Shown: piece by piece, positions 61,942 through 64,000 of the stretch
How the letters are laid out: the number at the start of each line of letters is the position of its first letter
Numbering within the stretch: the stretch's first letter is position 1
Origin: Citrobacter sp. R56
Lineage (GTDB): Bacteria > Pseudomonadota > Gammaproteobacteria > Enterobacterales > Enterobacteriaceae
Direction of reading: 5' to 3'
Length of the DNA stretch: 64,000 bases
Assembly: GCF_016811995.1 (NCBI RefSeq)
Contig: NZ_CP069159.1
Coordinates: forward strand, 3,534,001-3,598,000
The notes under the pieces: generated by a model
What the model saw: the letters and a program-made list of their open reading frames with translations, nothing else
Databases searched by the model: none
Told to the model about the DNA's origin: nothing
Program-made: the position numbers and the translations under genes

Positions 61942-62593
61942 TTCAGTCAGAGAAGTCCAGGTAACCCTCACGCTGGATCCACAGCAGGCGAGTGATAATC
62001 TGGCGCTGGCGACATTACAGCGCTGGTATCAGCGCGCTGAAATCCTGAACAAAGAGACGGACAATTTTGATTTCTTCAGTCTGCCGTTGCACAAAGACAT
62101 CTATCTGTCAGGGTTGCTGCTGTGCCTCCTGGAACCCAATCTGGTCAAATTTCTCTCCCGAAATCTGCAACTTAACAACCTGAACAGCGAGTTTCTCCAG
62201 CACAGTCTGGAGGAACACCGGCTCATCGCCGGTCGCGAGGCATTACCCACAGAACCGTCCGGACAGTTGACGCCGGACGAGCTGGCCACCCAGATTACCG
62301 ATAAGCTCACCCCGTTGCTCAGCGCGCTGGGGAAATCGACGGTTCAACGTAAGCAGCGTGATGCGTTGCAAGCCTGCGTCGATATGCTGACGCAGCAGTT
62401 GCAGGAACAGAACGGACTTTTACAACAGCAGGCACACCTCCTCAACAAACTGACGCATGTGGGTGGGCAGGTTCAGTCAGCCCCGGCAGCGGGTAATCCC
62501 CCGGCTCCCCAGGTTTCCGGAGAGGTCCAGCGACATGATCTTTCGGAAACGGCAGCCAAAGTGCGCAAAGTCAGGGCAAAAGGCATCTTCTAA
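61934..62593 (+). CDS. ParR-like adaptor protein
   Basis: 219 residues from ATG 61934, overlapping the parM stop by eight bases. The N-terminus VQVTLTLDPQQASDNLALATLQRW and the following KDIYLSGLLLCLLEPNLVKFL resemble the ribbon-helix-helix region of ParR/StbB. A coiled coil (QACVDMLTQQLQEQNGLLQQQAHLLNKL, about 155-180) and a basic C-terminal tail (AAKVRKVRAKGIF) follow; the ParR C-terminus is the part that binds ParM filaments. About twice the size of R1 ParR, so it may bind something other than a centromere. Identity rests on context plus weak sequence likeness. Confidence 0.6.
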   Translation: MTNSVREVQVTLTLDPQQASDNLALATLQRWYQRAEILNKETDNFDFFSLPLHKDIYLSGLLLCLLEPNLVKFLSRNLQLNNLNSEFLQHSLEEHRLIAGREALPTEPSGQLTPDELATQITDKLTPLLSALGKSTVQRKQRDALQACVDMLTQQLQEQNGLLQQQAHLLNKLTHVGGQVQSAPAAGNPPAPQVSGEVQRHDLSETAAKVRKVRAKGIF

Positions 62594-62658
62594 GCCCCGT
62601 CGATGATAAGCATTTCTGGTAAGCGCGTCTGATGCCAAATCTCATCAACAGCGTCGCG

Positions 62659-62689
62659 GGCAAACATCGTGTGATTCACGATGTTTGCC
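62659..62689 (+). terminator. Perfect hairpin between the parM/parR pair and fliO
   Basis: GGCAAACATCGTG / CACGATGTTTGCC: 13-bp perfect stem with a 5-base loop, 33 bases before the fliO ATG. The following sequence has only scattered T residues. It may end or attenuate the fliJ-par transcript, or be an operator. Confidence 0.55.
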
Positions 62690-62721
62690 ATATTCACTCT
62701 ATTTTGATCCGGAGTTCCATC

Positions 62722-63108
62722 ATGTCTCTTCGCTGTCTGTTTCTGCTTCTGTTACCACTGCCCGCGCTGGCGGCACCACTGAATCAGGATATTAGCGCCT
62801 TCAAGCCGTGGTTTATTACCTGCCTGGCCGTTCTGCTGATCGGTGCCGTGGTATTTCTGCTGGCGAGGAAGAGAGGGCGCGCAAACTGGCGAAGCGGAGG
62901 AGAGATGCGAGTCCAGTCGGTACTTTCATTGGGCATGAAAGAGAAACTGGTGCTGGTACAGGTGGAAGACCAACGTTTACTGCTGGGAATCACCCAACAG
63001 CAGATCACCCTAATCAGCAACCTGACCCGGGAAAATCCTCAGCCGCCGCCTGCGGAGTTTGCGCAAGTCTTTGAAACCCTCGGCGCATCCGACAGCGATA
63101 AAAAATAG
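62722..63108 (+). CDS. fliO: Flagellar export-gate assembly protein FliO
   Basis: 128 residues from ATG 62722 (GGAG seven bases upstream; the longer frame runs through a hairpin and is rejected). A signal-like N-terminus (CLFLLLLPLPALAAP) is followed by a membrane helix (FITCLAVLLIGAVVFLLA) and the cytoplasmic FliO motif (MRVQSVLSLGMKEKLVLVQVEDQRLLLGITQQQITLI). FliO helps assemble FliP. fliM/fliN, which often precede it, are missing here. Confidence 0.88.
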   Translation: MSLRCLFLLLLPLPALAAPLNQDISAFKPWFITCLAVLLIGAVVFLLARKRGRANWRSGGEMRVQSVLSLGMKEKLVLVQVEDQRLLLGITQQQITLISNLTRENPQPPPAEFAQVFETLGASDSDKK

Positions 63109-63119
63109 TCCTGGACGGC

Positions 63120-64000
63120 TCAGGGCGACGTCGTCTGCGGTGTGACGGGATTCTCCGTCTTCACCCGATTCCACTGACTCAGTGGCTCAATGCTGGAACG
63201 CCAACCGAGAGACGTTGTCTGCGGCAACGCCGTTTTCTTCGCCCCCTCATCCTGGGTGCTCTTTTTGTCGTTCGCCGGACGCGCTGAATAGAGATCCACC
63301 GCCCCTGGCGTTCTCTGCCACAGCCCAACACCCCATCCCAGGGATTCCAGATCCTTGTCGGGGAGCGCTCGCCGCTTTGCAATCTGGGGAGGTGCTTTCT
63401 CTTGCGGCTGGGGGAGATTGTCACTGCGAGTCCCCAGCACCTGACGCGCCCGTACACCCCATCCCGCTGGTAGCAACAAGGCAACGCGGCTGCCCCGGGG
63501 CGCTACCGCGTTTTCCAGCCCCGCATTGTAAAAACCCAACTCTTCCGTGCTGCGCCCGAGTTTTCTGGCCAGCCAGGCCAGACTGATGCCGTCTTCAACA
63601 TGCAGAGCGACCAGACGGGACGCCTCGGGTACTGCAGGTAACTGAAGATGACCGGTCCGGTATAAGCGCACCAACGCCAGTAACCTGGGCACATATTGTC
63701 TGGTCTCGTCTGGCAAAGAGAGGGACCAAAAATCGGTCTGTCTGCCCTTCGCTTTGTTTTGCTCGATAGCATTCTGAACCGTCCCTTCCCCGGCATTGTA
63801 TGCAGCCAGTGCCAGTAACCAGTCACGTCCGAACAAGCTATACAGATAACTCAGATAATTGAGCGCTCCACGGGTGGAGGAGATCAAATCCTTGCGCCCG
63901 TCGTACCAGTCATAGCGGATCACACCATACTGCTTCGCCGTTTTGGGCATCAACTGCCAGGGGCCGACCGCCCCCGCAGGCGATTCGGCATACGGGTCGT
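63120..64000 (-). CDS. MltD-like lytic transglycosylase, 5' end beyond the window
   Basis: At least 293 residues; the gene begins right of base 64000. The visible part opens with AESPAGAVGPWQLMPKTAKQYG, the SLT-domain motif of MltD-type enzymes. The catalytic Glu should lie just upstream, outside the window. AAYNAGEGTVQNAI and the tyrosine/arginine region ETRQYVPRLLALVRL are also typical. A LysM-like stretch (LVALHVEDGISLAWLARKLG...LGFYNAG...VALLLPAGW) follows, and the C-terminal 90 residues are low-complexity. It cleaves peptidoglycan in the periplasm. Its place suggests it opens the wall for the rod, which FlgJ here cannot do. Confidence 0.87.
   Translation of the reverse strand, partial: DPYAESPAGAVGPWQLMPKTAKQYGVIRYDWYDGRKDLISSTRGALNYLSYLYSLFGRDWLLALAAYNAGEGTVQNAIEQNKAKGRQTDFWSLSLPDETRQYVPRLLALVRLYRTGHLQLPAVPEASRLVALHVEDGISLAWLARKLGRSTEELGFYNAGLENAVAPRGSRVALLLPAGWGVRARQVLGTRSDNLPQPQEKAPPQIAKRRALPDKDLESLGWGVGLWQRTPGAVDLYSARPANDKKSTQDEGAKKTALPQTTSLGWRSSIEPLSQWNRVKTENPVTPQTTSP

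Overview
The window comes from an enterobacterium (Enterobacteriaceae; Citrobacter/Enterobacter-like gene content, genus not resolved). Its left third holds chromosome-type enterobacterial genes: YcgJ-like, DosC-like, IprA-like, KdgM-family and POT proteins. From about 19.9 kb to the right edge lies one large, more GC-rich island that encodes a second, lateral-type (LafK/sigma-54) flagellum together with a nonulosonic-acid flagellin glycosylation pathway.

Region 1 (1-19.2 kb): an autotransporter, a LysE-type exporter, a FadL-type outer-membrane channel with an apparent frameshift in its signal peptide, two closely similar periplasmic alkyl sulfatases about 6 kb apart, a small lipoprotein, an OmpA-like barrel, an IprA-like Crp/Fnr-fold regulator, a globin-coupled diguanylate cyclase, an MscS-type channel, a YcgJ-family protein, a peptide transporter and a KdgM-family porin. 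Region 2 (19.9-22.0 kb): a PhoP/PhoQ-like two-component pair at the island edge. Region 3 (22.4-31.4 kb, minus strand): a tightly packed operon for CMP-legionaminic acid (dehydratase, aminotransferase, hydrolysing epimerase, synthase, acetyltransferase, CBS-nucleotidyltransferase, CMP-transferase). It is headed by a GT80 sialyltransferase-like enzyme and a small secreted protein, and starts at a near-perfect sigma-54 promoter.

Region 4 (31.4-39.7 kb): a repeat-rich intergenic block, then lafA (flagellin) behind a sigma-28-type promoter and fliD-fliS-fliT-fliK-fliL-fliA-motA-motB behind a sigma-54-type promoter. Region 5 (49.9-39.7 kb, minus strand): flgBCDEFGHIJKL plus an unrecognised LafW-position gene, again with a sigma-54-type promoter. 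Region 6 (50-64 kb, plus strand): flgA, a Maf-type (DUF115) glycosyltransferase with its own sigma-54-like promoter, a small unknown gene, flgM, flgN, the activator lafK, fliEFGHIJ, an R1-type ParM actin with a ParR-like partner, fliO, and on the minus strand a truncated MltD-like lytic transglycosylase. fliM, fliN, fliP, fliQ, fliR, flhA and flhB are not in the window and probably lie to the right.

Inferred logic: LafK with sigma-54 switches on hook/basal-body genes, the filament cap operon (which includes fliA and the motor) and both glycosylation loci. FliA/FlgM then time flagellin. CMP-legionaminic acid would be transferred to flagellin by Maf and/or the GT80-like enzyme. The most unusual points are the GT80-like enzyme inside a flagellar island, the plasmid-type ParM/ParR module embedded in a flagellar operon, and a three-copy structured intergenic repeat that brackets the filament-motor block. 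No tRNA, rRNA, CRISPR array, transposase or integrase was found.
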